Assembly: GCA_016866335.1 (NCBI GenBank)
Contig: VGMT01000026.1
Location: 1 to 32,117, forward strand
Source of the DNA: Bacteroidota bacterium
GTDB lineage: Bacteria; Bacteroidota; Bacteroidia; CAIKAF01
DNA: 32,117 bases
Direction: 5' to 3'
A program made the translations under genes and the position numbers. Of this stretch, positions 8,822 through 17,998 are shown one piece after another. Numbering within the stretch: the stretch's first letter is position 1; each line of letters opens with the position of its first letter. The notes beneath the pieces are model-generated. The model worked only from the letters and a program-made list of their open reading frames with translations. It had not been told where the DNA came from and did no database searches.

Positions 8822-10255
8822 ATGAATACGTTTTCTTTTCACGAGGATTTTGAGACCGCCGATTGGGTGTCGGCGGTTAAGGCCTCGATAAAAAATCCTG
8901 ATGAACTGAAATCCCTTGTTAAAACGGATTCAGATGGCCTTGGAATTAAGGCATTGTATCGTTCAGAAGATGTTGAAACGGCCTACCCGCTTCCTGAAAA
9001 CCAAGGCAAATGCGAAATTTGGCAGCGCATACAAATTGAACGTGTTTCCAGAGCAAATAAACGAGCCCAAGAAGCCTTGAATGGAGGGGTAAGCGGATTG
9101 ATATTTAGCCATACAGCGCTTCCTTCAGAGAACGATTGGGACAGATTGCTTGAGGGGATTCATCCCGACTGGGGCTTGCCAATATTTTGGGACCTTGCAG
9201 ATTCTTCAACAGCAGGCGTGTTTCTGTGGATTGACTATTTATTGCGGCAAGGATATGAACTTGATTCGATTAAGGGTGGTGTATTCTTAGATCCATTAAC
9301 ATTGGCTGCACGCCAAGGTAAAATGGAAGGAGGAAGGACAAGCGTTTTCGACGTGCTTCATAAAACCATTGAATATGCATTGGCTGAAATGATAAGGGGC
9401 AACTGGTTGCACGTTCAGGCTGGATTTTACCGGGAGTGCGGCTGCAGTCCCGTTCAAGAATTAGCCTTTGCTTTGGCCTTGGCCTCAGATTATTTAGAAG
9501 AACTTTCCAACAGAGGAATGGAAGAAGACAGGTTGCTTTCAACCATAATGTTCCATTTTAGTTCATTATGTACCTCTGATTATTTTACCGAGCTGCTCAA
9601 GCCTAGGGTGTTTTTGTTGTTGTGGAAAAACCTGTTGGATTCTAGGTCTCTTGCATACCAAAAACCCCATATTCATATAGAAACTGCTGAGCGCAATAAA
9701 ACCCTGTACGACGCTCACAACAATTTGGTTAGGGCGGGAATTGAAAGCCACGCCGCCTTGGTTGGTGGCGCTGATAGCCTTTCAAACAGAGCGTTTGATG
9801 GGTTTTTTAGGGAACCAGATGCCGCCTCGTGCCGTTGGGCCAGAAACATCGGATTAATTTTAAGAGAAGAAGCTGGTATAAATTGGGTGGCCGACTCGGC
9901 CAAGGGCGCCTATTTTCTTGAAAAAAGAACCCAACAGTTGGCCGAAGCCGCTTGGAACTTGTTTTTAGAAATCGAGGCATTAGGGGGTATGGCAGATGCT
10001 CTTAAGTGCAATTTTATTCAGCAGCAAGTAGCGTTTAAGTCGGAGGAAGAAAAAAAAGGGTTTTTAGCCCGCAAAAAAGTGCTGGTAGGAAGCAACACCT
10101 ATGTAGACGATAGGCAAACGATGTCAAAGGAGTTTGCCCGAATTCTTCCAGCGGAACCTGAAGAAGACATTCAGTTTTTAAAACTTAGGCCAGAAAGGCT
10201 AAGTGAGGGTTTAGAGGTGGAACGTTTAAAAATGGAAGCAACATCTTCAAAGTAA
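8822..10255 (+). CDS. mutA: Methylmalonyl-CoA mutase, small (beta) subunit
   Basis: 477 residues from ATG 8822; a TTG 18 nt upstream is in frame but lies within the promoter. It is the non-catalytic partner of MutB in the heterodimer that interconverts (R)-methylmalonyl-CoA and succinyl-CoA. Family segments include HIHIETAERNKTLYDAHNNL, followed by RAGIESHAALVGGADSLSN, and KVLVGSNTYVDD near the end, all from the TIM-barrel mutase domain. At 477 residues it is shorter than the ~620-640-residue subunit of actinobacteria because it lacks the degenerate cobalamin-binding domain; from memory this short form is usual in Bacteroidota. Only three bases separate its stop from the mutB start, so the two are co-transcribed. 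Confidence 0.92.
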   Translation: MNTFSFHEDFETADWVSAVKASIKNPDELKSLVKTDSDGLGIKALYRSEDVETAYPLPENQGKCEIWQRIQIERVSRANKRAQEALNGGVSGLIFSHTALPSENDWDRLLEGIHPDWGLPIFWDLADSSTAGVFLWIDYLLRQGYELDSIKGGVFLDPLTLAARQGKMEGGRTSVFDVLHKTIEYALAEMIRGNWLHVQAGFYRECGCSPVQELAFALALASDYLEELSNRGMEEDRLLSTIMFHFSSLCTSDYFTELLKPRVFLLLWKNLLDSRSLAYQKPHIHIETAERNKTLYDAHNNLVRAGIESHAALVGGADSLSNRAFDGFFREPDAASCRWARNIGLILREEAGINWVADSAKGAYFLEKRTQQLAEAAWNLFLEIEALGGMADALKCNFIQQQVAFKSEEEKKGFLARKKVLVGSNTYVDDRQTMSKEFARILPAEPEEDIQFLKLRPERLSEGLEVERLKMEATSSK

Positions 10256-10258
10256 GGA

Positions 10259-12376
10259 ATGAAACCAGCATACAAAAAATTGAATTTACAGGCGTTCAAG
10301 ACTCCGACAGCGATGAACACCGAAGCGTTTGTTAGCCCAGAAGGAATTTCTTTGAAATCAAGGTATTCCGCTGAGGATGTTTCTGAATTTAGGCATGCGG
10401 ATAGTTTGCCGGGACTGGCTCCGTTTTTAAGAGGCCCATATCCCACCATGTATGCGATAAAGCCATGGACATTAAGGCAGTATGCAGGGTTTTCAACCGC
10501 AGATGCCTCGAATGCCTTTTATCGGAGAAATTTGGCCGCGGGCCAAAAAGGTTTGTCGGTAGCCTTTGATTTGGCTACCCATAGGGGCTATGATTCTGAC
10601 CACCCTCGGGTGCAAGGAGATGTAGGAAAGGCTGGGGTGGCTATTGATTCGGTTGAAGACATGAAAAGGTTGTTTGATGGAATACCTTTGCAAGAAATGT
10701 CGGTTTCTATGACCATGAATGGAGCGGTTCTCCCCATTATGGCTTTTTACATAGTTGCTGCCGAAGAACAAGGTGTTTCGCCCGACACGCTTTCTGGCAC
10801 CATCCAAAACGACATTCTAAAGGAGTTCATGGTGCGCAACACCTACATATACCCGCCAGCTCCAAGTATGCGCATTATTGCGGATATCTTTAAATACACT
10901 TCGGCATCAATGCCAAGGTTTAATTCTATTTCGATCTCAGGGTACCATATGCATGAGGCTGGTGCCCCTGCCGATTTGGAACTTGCATATACCTTGGCCG
11001 ATGGCCTAGAATACGTTCGAACAGGTATGGCAGCGGGGCTGAACATCGATGATTTTGCCCCAAGACTTAGCTTCTTCTTTGCCATTGGCATGAACCATTT
11101 TATGGAAATTGCAAAGCTAAGAGCCGCAAGGCAAATGTGGGCTGAATTGCTGTCGGGCCTTGGCTCTTCCAATCCAAAATCTTTGATGTTGCGAACGCAT
11201 TGCCAGACTTCGGGCTATAGCCTTACGGAGCAAGACCCTTTTAATAATGTGGTTCGAACCGCAAATGAAGCGCTGGCCGCGGTACTCGGGGGAACACAGT
11301 CTTTGCACACCAACAGTTTAGATGAGGCCATTGCCTTGCCTACCGATTTTTCGGCTCGAATAGCCCGAAACACGCAATTGATTTTGGCAGAAGAAGCCGG
11401 AATCACTCCGTTTATTGACCCCTGGGGGGGCAGCCATTATGTTGAATACCTCACAGGAATGCTTATTCGGCGAGCAAAAGAACACCTAACAGAAATTGAA
11501 GCCTTGGGCGGAATGACCAAAGCCATCGAACAAGGTTTGCCAAAGCGCCGTATTGAAGAGGCGGCAGCTAAAAAACAGGCGCGCATTGATAGTGGAGAAG
11601 AGGTGTTGATTGGGGTAAACGCCTATCCCTGTGAAGAAACAACCCAGATAGAATTATTGGAAGTAGACAACCAAGAGGTTCGAAATGCGCAAGTAAGAGG
11701 CCTTCAAGATTTAAAAGCCCGCCGAGATGCGAAGGCGGTGGCACTTTGCCTTCAAAATTTGGCAAAAGGTGCGGCTGACCCGAACGCCAATTTATTGGAA
11801 TTGGCTATTGAGGCAGCAAGAGCCCGGGCTACACTTGGTGAAATTTCAGAGGCCTTAGAACGGGTTTTCGGCAGGTATCAGGCACATATTCAAACTATTT
11901 CTGGTGTTTATTCCTCAGGTATGAAAAACGATATGCAATTCAAAGAGGCCCAAGCCAGTGTTCAATCCTTTTTAAACAGTTCTGGTCGCCGCCCCAGAAT
12001 TCTGGTTGCAAAAATGGGCCAAGATGGTCATGATAGAGGTGCTAAGATTATAGCAACCTCATTTGCCGACCTAGGTTTTGACGTAGATGTGGGCCCCCTA
12101 TTTCAAACTCCCGCCGAGGTCGCAAAAATGGCGGTAGAAAACGATGTCCATTTTCTGGGAATTAGCTCTCTGGCTGCCGGCCATAAAACGCTGGTTCCTG
12201 AAGTAATTAAAGAACTAAAATCCTTTGGTCGCCCTGATATTATTGTGGTGGTTGGGGGCGTTATTCCTTCGGCCGATTATCCCTTTTTGTTTGAGGCTGG
12301 CGCTGCGGCTGTCTTTGGACCGGGTACTAAAATACCCCAAGCCGCCGTTCAATTGTTGAAGCTGCTCGAAAGCTAA
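10259..12376 (+). CDS. mutB: Methylmalonyl-CoA mutase, large (alpha) catalytic subunit
   Basis: 705 residues, full length. Residues about 35-540 form the TIM barrel that binds the acyl-Co[20 protein letters not shown] carries the conserved active-site Tyr and Arg, and [19 protein letters not shown] is the mutase signature. Residues about 575-705 are the B12-binding domain: [11 protein letters not shown] contains the DxHxxG motif, with His591 as the cobalt ligand, and GGVIPSADY is the usual end of the domain. It uses adenosylcobalamin to interconvert methylmalonyl-CoA and succinyl-CoA in propionate, branched-chain and odd-chain metabolism. ATG 10259 follows the mutA stop by three bases, and its opening ([10 protein letters not shown]) resembles family N-termini. 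No meaB-like chaperone or epimerase gene is present here. Confidence 0.96.
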   Translation: MKPAYKKLNLQAFKTPTAMNTEAFVSPEGISLKSRYSAEDVSEFRHADSLPGLAPFLRGPYPTMYAIKPWTLRQYAGFSTADASNAFYRRNLAAGQKGLSVAFDLATHRGYDSDHPRVQGDVGKAGVAIDSVEDMKRLFDGIPLQEMSVSMTMNGAVLPIMAFYIVAAEEQGVSPDTLSGTIQNDILKEFMVRNTYIYPPAPSMRIIADIFKYTSASMPRFNSISISGYHMHEAGAPADLELAYTLADGLEYVRTGMAAGLNIDDFAPRLSFFFAIGMNHFMEIAKLRAARQMWAELLSGLGSSNPKSLMLRTHCQTSGYSLTEQDPFNNVVRTANEALAAVLGGTQSLHTNSLDEAIALPTDFSARIARNTQLILAEEAGITPFIDPWGGSHYVEYLTGMLIRRAKEHLTEIEALGGMTKAIEQGLPKRRIEEAAAKKQARIDSGEEVLIGVNAYPCEETTQIELLEVDNQEVRNAQVRGLQDLKARRDAKAVALCLQNLAKGAADPNANLLELAIEAARARATLGEISEALERVFGRYQAHIQTISGVYSSGMKNDMQFKEAQASVQSFLNSSGRRPRILVAKMGQDGHDRGAKIIATSFADLGFDVDVGPLFQTPAEVAKMAVENDVHFLGISSLAAGHKTLVPEVIKELKSFGRPDIIVVVGGVIPSADYPFLFEAGAAAVFGPGTKIPQAAVQLLKLLES

Positions 12377-12412
12377 GTTTCATTTTTCCTTATCTTAATT
12401 CATTCTTTATTT

Positions 12413-13777
12413 ATGGAACCCATTTTAATCTACCTGATTCTATTTTTGTTGATTCTGATTTTAGGCTTAATGTTGGTTCGAAAAAGCGGCCCCATGCCCG
12501 AATTGGATACCATTAAGGAAGCGTTGATTCGATTTGATGCCGCTCAAGAAAAAACAGCTAAGTTGTTTCAAGACGAATTGCAGCGCCAAAGAACAGAGTC
12601 GCAAGCCCTGGCGCGTGGCGACCGAGAGGAATTGACCAAATCACTGCAGCAGTTTAGCCAAGCATCTACAGTGCAGTTTCAAACGTTGGTTGAACAAATG
12701 AAAGTTAGCTCAACCGAGCAGATAAATCAGCAAAAAGAACAAAGTGTAGCTGCCATTCAAAGTTTGAAAGAAGTTAGAGAGTCCATTGAAAAACAATTGA
12801 ATGCCATTCGAGAAGACAACGAAAAGCAACTCAATCAAATTCGGCATACCGTTGACCAAAAATTGCACGAAACCCTAGAGAAACGACTAGGAGAGTCGTT
12901 CAAATTGGTCAGTGAGCGCCTTGAACTTGTTCACAAAGGGCTAGGTGAAATGCAAAGCATTGCTACGGGGGTGGGCGATTTGAAAAAGGTCCTAGACAAC
13001 GTTAAAACCAGGGGTATTTTGGGCGAATATATGCTTGAAAATATTTTAGAGCAATTGCTAACTCCTGACCAATATGAACGAAATGTAGCCCCCAAAAAGG
13101 GCAGCCAAGCCAACGTTGAATTTGCGGTAAAATTACCGGGCAAAGAACATGCAGAGTGGGTTTGGCTCCCAATTGATTCAAAGTTCCCTATTCAATCTTA
13201 TGAAAAACTATTGGTGGCATACGATGCCGGAGACCAATCGTTAATTGAACAAAGCAGCAAGGAACTTCTGAAAGCAGTAGAAGGATTTGCCCGCGATATC
13301 AGTCAGAAATACATAGACCCTCCCCATACGACTGATTTTGCACTTATGTTTTTACCTATTGAAAGCTTGTACGGTGAAATTCTTCGACATCCTGGGTTGT
13401 TTGAGAATTTGCAGCGCAGCTACCGGGTTACCGTGGTTGGGCCTACCACCCTTTCTGCTTTGCTGAATAGCCTTCAAATGGGTTTCAGAACCCTAGCTGT
13501 TCAACGCCGCAGTTCCGAAGTATGGAAAATTTTGGAAGCCGTTAAAACCGAATTTGATAAATTCCAAGTTCAATTGGAAAAGGTGGACAAACAACTTAGC
13601 AGCGCATCACGCTCCCTGCAAGATTTGAGGTCAACACGCACAAGCGTAATGACCCGTAAACTGCGCGAAGTTAGTTTGCTTGACCCCGTAGAGGCAAGGG
13701 CACTGTTGGAACTCCCCGAGGGCATGGATGAAGACAATGAAGGGGTTGATTTGGAGGACCAAGATTCGCCCGACTGA
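12413..13777 (+). CDS. rmuC: DNA recombination protein RmuC
   Basis: 454 residues. An N-terminal membrane anchor (about 2-22, ILIYLILFLLILILGLMLV) is followed by a long coiled coil (about 35-180, rich in Gln, Glu and Lys). The RmuC domain spans about 195-400, with RGILGEYMLENILEQLL, then PIDSKFP, FALMFLPIESLYGEIL and the end GPTTLSALLNSLQMGFRTLA, which are strongly conserved. The domain has a nuclease-like fold; in E. coli rmuC restrains inversions at short inverted repeats. The tail is acidic (EGMDEDNEGVDLEDQDSPD). The start lies 36 nt after mutB on the same strand; a weak TATCTTAA at 12391-12398 could be its own promoter. Confidence 0.92.
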   Translation: MEPILIYLILFLLILILGLMLVRKSGPMPELDTIKEALIRFDAAQEKTAKLFQDELQRQRTESQALARGDREELTKSLQQFSQASTVQFQTLVEQMKVSSTEQINQQKEQSVAAIQSLKEVRESIEKQLNAIREDNEKQLNQIRHTVDQKLHETLEKRLGESFKLVSERLELVHKGLGEMQSIATGVGDLKKVLDNVKTRGILGEYMLENILEQLLTPDQYERNVAPKKGSQANVEFAVKLPGKEHAEWVWLPIDSKFPIQSYEKLLVAYDAGDQSLIEQSSKELLKAVEGFARDISQKYIDPPHTTDFALMFLPIESLYGEILRHPGLFENLQRSYRVTVVGPTTLSALLNSLQMGFRTLAVQRRSSEVWKILEAVKTEFDKFQVQLEKVDKQLSSASRSLQDLRSTRTSVMTRKLREVSLLDPVEARALLELPEGMDEDNEGVDLEDQDSPD

Positions 13778-13812
13778 ATTGACATTTTGCCCTTTTTCAG
13801 TTTAGGTGGCCC

Positions 13813-13892
13813 CGGGCGAGGGATTGCAGTGGAAATGCCCGCAGGGCATTGAAACGGAAAGCCCGGTGCCGGCCCTTAGGCCGGCACGCCCC
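13813..13892 (-). repeat. Dispersed structured repeat, copy 1 (two perfect hairpins)
   Basis: Read on the minus strand, GGGCG at one end can pair with CGCCC at the other. Inside are a perfect 9-bp hairpin (GTGCCGGCC/GGCCGGCAC, 4-nt loop, 13866-13887), the core CGGGCTTTCCG, a second perfect hairpin (AATGCCC/GGGCATT, 3-nt loop, 13834-13850), and GCAATCCCTCGCCC. The same cores occur at 30374-30516, and related ones at 17818 and 23786. It sits just downstream of rmuC, on the opposite strand, and could also end its transcript. Resembles intergenic elements common in Bacteroidota genomes (from memory). Confidence 0.6.
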
Positions 13893-14519
13893 CCAATAAA
13901 AAAACCGCCCCAGAAATGCAAAGCCCTTTAAATCAGTCGACTATTTAAGAGCGGTGGCATTCTCAAATGCGAAAAAGTGTTAATAAATGCAAAAACACCC
14001 CCTGTTTTACTTGACAATTTTGCTGAGCTTTGCGTACTTTGAAGTTCACCGGTGAAACAGTGTTTTATTTTTTGCTTCGTCACGTAAAGGGGTGGCGAAG
14101 AACACTTAGGGTTCTTTGAGCGTGAAGTTTATGCGAACATTTGAACGTCTGTAAAAGGATATTCTGTGTTCGCCAGGGGGTCTCAGAAATGCCTCTGATG
14201 GATGCAAAGGCAACTTTGCTGAAATTCGGGGCGGGAGTTTTGGGAATGAGAAGGGTGAAAGGGCAAATCACCATTATTGCGAAGGATGTGAAGTGGAATT
14301 ATTGGTGCTTTAATACGAAGGTCAAAGCACTGGATTTAGGTAGAGCGTCCTTCTGGAATTTTCTGTAAGGAAGCGAACAACGGTTCGAACGATTAGCCTC
14401 GCCTTTTTAGGTTGGGGGTAAATGGTATTGGTTGCAAGTGTAAGCCTAAATAGAGCGCTTGCATTTTTTGGAATTTCGATGGAATTTCCCGGTAAGGGCC
14501 CTTTTCGGGGCAAATCAAT
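13893..14519. other. Gene-free stretch between rmuC and the next minus-strand gene
   Basis: No convincing gene in about 630 bases. Short open frames on both strands (for example 14141-14368 plus) show no family resemblance, signal peptide or start context. Visible small structures are a 12-bp palindrome TTCACCGGTGAA (14045-14056), an AAGAAC/GTTCTT hairpin near 14098-14117, an AAAACA/TGTTTT hairpin (13992-14008), a TGCAAG/CTTGCA inverted repeat spanning about 14433-14463 and a 10-bp palindrome at 14494-14503. An unrecognised small RNA or decayed gene is possible. Confidence 0.4.
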
Positions 14520-14747
14520 TTAATGGCTCGAATCTGTTCCCAATAAAAAATCAAGGCTCCTTGCAACCACCGACCTCATAACCTCAATCCCTTCCAACTT
14601 TTCCTGCTTCTGTACATCGCCCGAGGTTTCCATTACCCTACTACCAGGTTGCTTGAAAACAGCAATAAAAACAGCTACATTTATTAGAACAACCAGCCCT
14701 AAACCAACAATAACTCCAACTTCTAGTCCTTTTGGTACTCTTTTCAT
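14520..14747 (-). CDS. Possible small single-pass membrane protein (hypothetical)
   Basis: 75 residues if started at ATG 14747 (MKRVPKGLEV); the frame extends to 14816, but the shorter start has an exact -7 box 16 nt upstream and gives a typical layout. A positively charged N-terminus is followed by one hydrophobic segment (about 10-32, VGVIVGLGLVVLINVAVFIA) and a polar tail of about 40 residues. I recognise no family. It lies 50 bp downstream of the DUF502 membrane-protein gene on the same strand. The real gene status is uncertain. Confidence 0.4.
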   Translation of the reverse strand: MKRVPKGLEVGVIVGLGLVVLINVAVFIAVFKQPGSRVMETSGDVQKQEKLEGIEVMRSVVARSLDFLLGTDSSH

Positions 14748-14763
14748 ACGTCCAAATCTTCCC

Positions 14764-14771
14764 CAAAAATA
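14764..14771 (-). promoter_or_regulatory. -7 promoter box TATTTTTG before the small membrane-protein gene
   Basis: An exact TAnnTTTG match on the minus strand, 16 nt before ATG 14747. No -33 at the right distance. Confidence 0.35.
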
Positions 14772-14865
14772 ATACCAATGTCCCTTATGCTTTATGCCCA
14801 AACCTCTCTTTATCAACCACTCTTTGTTAAATCTCCGTTAAATAAGGCCAGGCCAAGACTCTAGT

Positions 14866-15480
14866 CTAGGGTTGGTTTTCCTCCTCCTCGTTTTTTGACC
14901 TTGTTTTTTTCATTTGTACGCTTACAATACCCCCCGATATGATATGCTTCATTACTTCGGCTGCTGGCCAGTCTATGGCTTTTAGGGTATGGGTATCTAC
15001 CACCAAATAATCGCCTACAAAACCATACGATTTCGGCAAATAGACTCCTGTTTTGTTCGGCCCAAAAATGTCAGGCTCCAGATGTTCTCGCGTAATGAAC
15101 CCCAATTTGTACATCGCTGGATGTTCAGAAACCAATACCAAAACCGGCTTGTTGAAACGCTTTTCTTCTCCGACGAAGGCCGAAAGCAAGTCTTTCACTG
15201 AACCGTAAATTACTTTTATCAGCGGTGTTTTTTCAAGGCCTTTTTCCAACCATGAGAGCAAAGGTTGGGCAATTAAAGTTGAGCCAAGGGCTCCAACTAG
15301 AGTTACACCAGCCAATACAAACAATATACCCAAGCCAGGAACCTTATAATGCGCCAGACCATCTAAATAGGTGAAGCTAAAGTACAATACGTATAGGGTT
15401 AGGCCCAAGGGGGCCGACAGCAACAGCCCCTGGAAAAACCAGCGCAGCAGCAGGCGGGGAATGCGTTTGTATAAGGGCAT
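14866..15480 (-). CDS. DUF502 family membrane protein
   Basis: 204 residues from ATG 15480, eight bases after the SDR stop; a longer frame from 15504 would overlap the SDR gene. Two transmembrane segments (about 10-35 and 50-75: LLLRWFFQGLLLSAPLGLTL and LGILFVLAGVTLVGALGSTL) are followed by a cytosolic or periplasmic beta-rich domain. The order of conserved blocks fits DUF502: TPLIKVIYGSVKDLLSAF, GFITREHL, then a VYLPKSYGFVGDYLVV segment. The family's role is not established; it occurs widely in bacteria and plants (COV-like proteins). The C-terminus is highly charged (KKTRSKNEEEENQP). Confidence 0.85.
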   Translation of the reverse strand: MPLYKRIPRLLLRWFFQGLLLSAPLGLTLYVLYFSFTYLDGLAHYKVPGLGILFVLAGVTLVGALGSTLIAQPLLSWLEKGLEKTPLIKVIYGSVKDLLSAFVGEEKRFNKPVLVLVSEHPAMYKLGFITREHLEPDIFGPNKTGVYLPKSYGFVGDYLVVDTHTLKAIDWPAAEVMKHIISGGIVSVQMKKTRSKNEEEENQP

Positions 15481-15488
15481 AGTTACAT

Positions 15489-16295
15489 TTACATGGCTGT
15501 CCAACCTCCATCAACTACTAGGTTCGCCCCACTCATATAAGCACTGGCTTCCGAGGCTAGAAAAACCACAGCGCCCATGTAATCGGTGGGCGCAGCCATT
15601 CTACCTAACGTGGTTTTAGCCGAATAGTTTTCAATAAACCATTCGGTTTGACCGTTTTCTACCCCGCCTGGCGATAGGGTGTTGACTCGGACTCCTTTGT
15701 TGCCCCAATATGCCGATAAAAAGCGCGTGAAATTAATCACGGCACCTTTGGTGGCGGGGTAGGCGGCCGATTTATAAAAGGTTTGTTCTCCTTGGGGATT
15801 TTTGTAGATGCTTTGGTCGGGACCAACCATTCCGTAGGTCGAGGCCACATTTATGATGGAGCCTCTGCCTGCCTTGGCCATGGCGCTTCCAATAACCTGA
15901 CAGCAAAGGAACATCCCGGTTACGTTTACTTCGAGCGAGGCGCGGAACATTTCCACCGGGTAATTTTCAAACGCCGATTGTTCGGCAGCTAAGGCCGGAT
16001 TTTCAAACATGTCATTGATGGCGGCGTTGTTCACCAAAATATGCGGACACCCCCAGCGGGATTCCGTGGCTGCCAATACCATTCTTAGGTCTTCAGCTTT
16101 GGTGATATTGGCTCCAAGGGCCATAACCTTATCTGGGTTTTCTTGCTCAAGGGCCAAGCAAGATTCCTTTTTTAGGTCTAAGGCAACAACATAAGCTCCG
16201 GCTGAATGCAATGCCCGAACGTGGTTTTGCCCAATTAAACCGCCTGCTCCGGTTACAATGGCTACTTTTCCGCTTAAATCAAACAAGTTTGTCAT
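15489..16295 (-). CDS. Short-chain dehydrogenase/reductase (SDR), classical type
   Basis: 268 residues. The Rossmann cofactor motif is TGAGGLIG (about 16-23), followed by a VVALDLKKES turn whose Asp suggests NAD(H) preference. NNAAIND is the structural motif. The catalytic residues are Ser in IINVAST and the YxxxK in AAYPATKGA; the C-terminus VVDGGWTAM is typical. The insertion between Ser and Tyr (GPDQSIYKNPQGEQTFYKS) and the SPGGVENGQ motif recall SDRs found in bacterial sugar and nonulosonate pathways, but no such pathway genes are nearby, so the substrate is unknown. Its ATG at 16295 is only four bases after an exact -7 box. Confidence 0.9.
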   Translation of the reverse strand: MTNLFDLSGKVAIVTGAGGLIGQNHVRALHSAGAYVVALDLKKESCLALEQENPDKVMALGANITKAEDLRMVLAATESRWGCPHILVNNAAINDMFENPALAAEQSAFENYPVEMFRASLEVNVTGMFLCCQVIGSAMAKAGRGSIINVASTYGMVGPDQSIYKNPQGEQTFYKSAAYPATKGAVINFTRFLSAYWGNKGVRVNTLSPGGVENGQTEWFIENYSAKTTLGRMAAPTDYMGAVVFLASEASAYMSGANLVVDGGWTAM

Positions 16296-16299
16296 GGAT

Positions 16300-16307
16300 C
16301 AAAGATA
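16300..16307 (-). promoter_or_regulatory. -7 promoter box TATCTTTG immediately before the SDR gene
   Basis: An exact TAnnTTTG match on the minus strand, with four bases between it and ATG 16295. This predicts a leaderless or nearly leaderless transcript that could continue into the DUF502 gene. Confidence 0.5.
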
Positions 16308-16334
16308 GGTTGATTCGTCCTGATACGGTACGCC

Positions 16335-17132
16335 TTATTCTTCTTTAGGAAATTGCCGAGCTGCGATCCAGATGCTGATTTCATACAGCAGCATTAGCGG
16401 AAGGGTAATTAGAATTTGAGAGGTAACATCGGGCGGGGTAACTACTGCGGCAACCACCAAGATTACCACCGCGGCATGCCGGCGGTATTTGCGTAGAAAT
16501 TTGGGCCCAACCAATCCCAAACGGGCCAGAAAAAAAACGAATACCGGCAATTCAAACACCAAGCCTGTTCCAAGGGTAAGTTGCAGAATGGTTGAGATAT
16601 ACGAGGTAAAGGTGGGTTTGTTTTCTATGTAGGCGCTCACGCTATAGGTCCCTAAAAAATGAACGGTCATTGGCGCCAATATAAAATACCCAAAGGCAAC
16701 GCCCGAAAAAAACAAAAAGCTTGAAAAGAAAACGATGCCCGATATTTTTTTCTGTTCGTGTACGTGCAGCGCAGGGCGAACAAACTTCCAAATTTCAAAC
16801 AAAATGTAAGGAAACGCCAGCACGGTGCCTGCAATCAGGCAGGCCCAAATATGCCATGTAAACTGCCCGCTCATGCTTATGTTTTGAAAGCCTTGCATTG
16901 GCAGTTCCCCAAGGCATAGGGTCTCAACATGAATCAGCTGACCAAGCCAGCATAGGGCCTTTTTGGTCAAAAAGTCTGATCGGTAGGGCCCAAACAAAAT
17001 GGTGTCGAACAGAAAGTCGGTGAAAATAAAGGCCAATATGCTGCCAATAAATACAGCTATACTGCTACGCCACAGGTGTCCGCGGAGTTCTTCAACATGC
17101 TGCAAAAAGGACATCTCCTTGTGCTCGGCCAT
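16335..17132 (-). CDS. tatC: Twin-arginine translocase subunit TatC
   Basis: 265 residues, normal length. The N-terminus MSFLQHVEELRGHLWRS carries the conserved EELR motif that takes part in twin-arginine signal recognition. Six hydrophobic helices are visible. The cytoplasmic loop ending LFEIWKFVRPALHVHEQK holds the conserved FEIWxFxxPxLxxxE pattern. An extended first periplasmic loop (about 50-95, with CWLGQLIHVETLCLGELP) is common in Bacteroidota TatC. It forms the receptor complex with TatA/B, which export folded proteins. No tatA or tatB lies beside it here. Weak -7 box TACCTTCG is four bases before the start. Confidence 0.95.
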   Translation of the reverse strand: MAEHKEMSFLQHVEELRGHLWRSSIAVFIGSILAFIFTDFLFDTILFGPYRSDFLTKKALCWLGQLIHVETLCLGELPMQGFQNISMSGQFTWHIWACLIAGTVLAFPYILFEIWKFVRPALHVHEQKKISGIVFFSSFLFFSGVAFGYFILAPMTVHFLGTYSVSAYIENKPTFTSYISTILQLTLGTGLVFELPVFVFFLARLGLVGPKFLRKYRRHAAVVILVVAAVVTPPDVTSQILITLPLMLLYEISIWIAARQFPKEE

Positions 17133-17136
17133 GCCA

Positions 17137-17144
17137 CGAAGGTA
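17137..17144 (-). promoter_or_regulatory. Near-consensus -7 box TACCTTCG before tatC
   Basis: One mismatch to TAnnTTTG on the minus strand; four bases separate it from ATG 17132, the same spacing as before the SDR gene and the gene starting at 21971. Confidence 0.35.
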
Positions 17145-17164
17145 TTAAAATAGGGGCAGATTGC

Positions 17165-17707
17165 TTAGCCTTCTTCGTCAATAAGCCAGCGGACGTCCAT
17201 AGCTTCTTCCCAGTTGTTCCACAGGTACTTAACCCAAGGCGAGGCCACTGCCTTTCTAAGGTCACCCGGTTTGTCGGCCAAAATCTTTGCCATTTCTACC
17301 CCCATGCGCTGAATCTCAAAGAGCAATTGTTCGTTTTGGTCTTCCGGTGTTTCCTCGAGAATCAAGTCATAAATCTCGGCGGCTTCCAGTAAAAAATGGT
17401 GGTTGTTCACCTGTTCAGGACCAAAATAATGCCGAGTACGATCTAAAAAATCTTGCAGCAAATCAGCATCAGGCACCGATTGCGATTGAAGATAGGCTCC
17501 AAATTCAAACAACCGTTCTAGTCCGGCCTTAAAAGGCGCTTGAATGGCCACAGGTTCATCGCCTTCAAAAATCTGACTCGGAATCATTTCTGCTCCTGTG
17601 CTCAATGCGACTTTAAACCAAAAGGGAATGGGGTGCCAAGATTCAGACAAAAACAAAAGTTCTTCTGTGTCGTCGCGGTAGGCGTAAAAATAGGCCCGGT
17701 TTGCCAT
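17165..17707 (-). CDS. Hypothetical cytosolic protein (MANR(A/S)Y type)
   Basis: 180 residues with no signal peptide or membrane segment; acidic overall. It opens MANRAYFYAYRDDTEELLFL, resembling a family of uncharacterised bacterial proteins that begin MANRSYLY. A central block (EQVNNHHFLLEAAEIYDLIL) and the end (LWNNWEEAMDVRWLIDEEG) are mostly helical. I do not know a function. It is 32 bp upstream of tatC on the same strand and could be co-transcribed; the near-consensus box TATTTTAG at 17731-17738 may drive it. Confidence 0.75.
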   Translation of the reverse strand: MANRAYFYAYRDDTEELLFLSESWHPIPFWFKVALSTGAEMIPSQIFEGDEPVAIQAPFKAGLERLFEFGAYLQSQSVPDADLLQDFLDRTRHYFGPEQVNNHHFLLEAAEIYDLILEETPEDQNEQLLFEIQRMGVEMAKILADKPGDLRKAVASPWVKYLWNNWEEAMDVRWLIDEEG

Positions 17708-17730
17708 GCGTTAAAAAACGGAATTTGGCT

Positions 17731-17738
17731 CTAAAATA
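17731..17738 (-). promoter_or_regulatory. Possible -7 box TATTTTAG for the 180-residue protein gene
   Basis: One mismatch to TAnnTTTG on the minus strand, 23 nt before ATG 17707. Low information in AT-rich DNA. Confidence 0.25.
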
Positions 17739-17817
17739 GGTTTTTATTCAATTCTCTGCTACTGAAAAACGGCTCAATCGCATTTTTAAGGGCTAAATGA
17801 GGTTTTTTTTTCTTTTT

Positions 17818-17856
17818 TGGGCGGCAAACGGGCTTTCAGGGCTAGTCCGCGGTCCT
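17818..17856 (+). repeat. Dispersed structured repeat, copy 2 (5' part only)
   Basis: The segment from GGGCGGCA through CGGGCTTTC and GGCTAGTCCGC aligns with the first 40 bases of the copy at 30374. The 3' core (CAATCCCT) and closing arm are missing, so this is a truncated or diverged copy. The rest of the gap to 17998 has a short hairpin TTTACG/CGTAAA (17970-17986) near the end of the downstream gene and a repeated GTAGCCAGA, but no gene. Confidence 0.45.
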
Positions 17857-17998
17857 GCTTTTTACTAGGTGCATGTTTTAACTTGACCCACCTTGTTCAT
17901 GGCACAAAACCCGAGTAAGATAAAGTAGCCAGAAACAAAAAGGTAGGTGTAGCCAGACCTGTGGTAACCTTTACGAAACCCGTAAAAACCTATGGGTG

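Noticed and set aside
14141-14368. 75-codon plus-strand frame in the gene-free gap
   Set aside because: No promoter box, no family resemblance, no signal peptide, and a competing minus-strand frame of the same quality; not enough to call a gene.
14375-14400. GGTTCGAAC resembling a tRNA T-arm
   Set aside because: No acceptor stem, anticodon arm or D-arm can be built around it.
17920-17960. GTAGCCAGA repeated twice
   Set aside because: Only two short copies 22 bases apart with no structure or context; probably chance.
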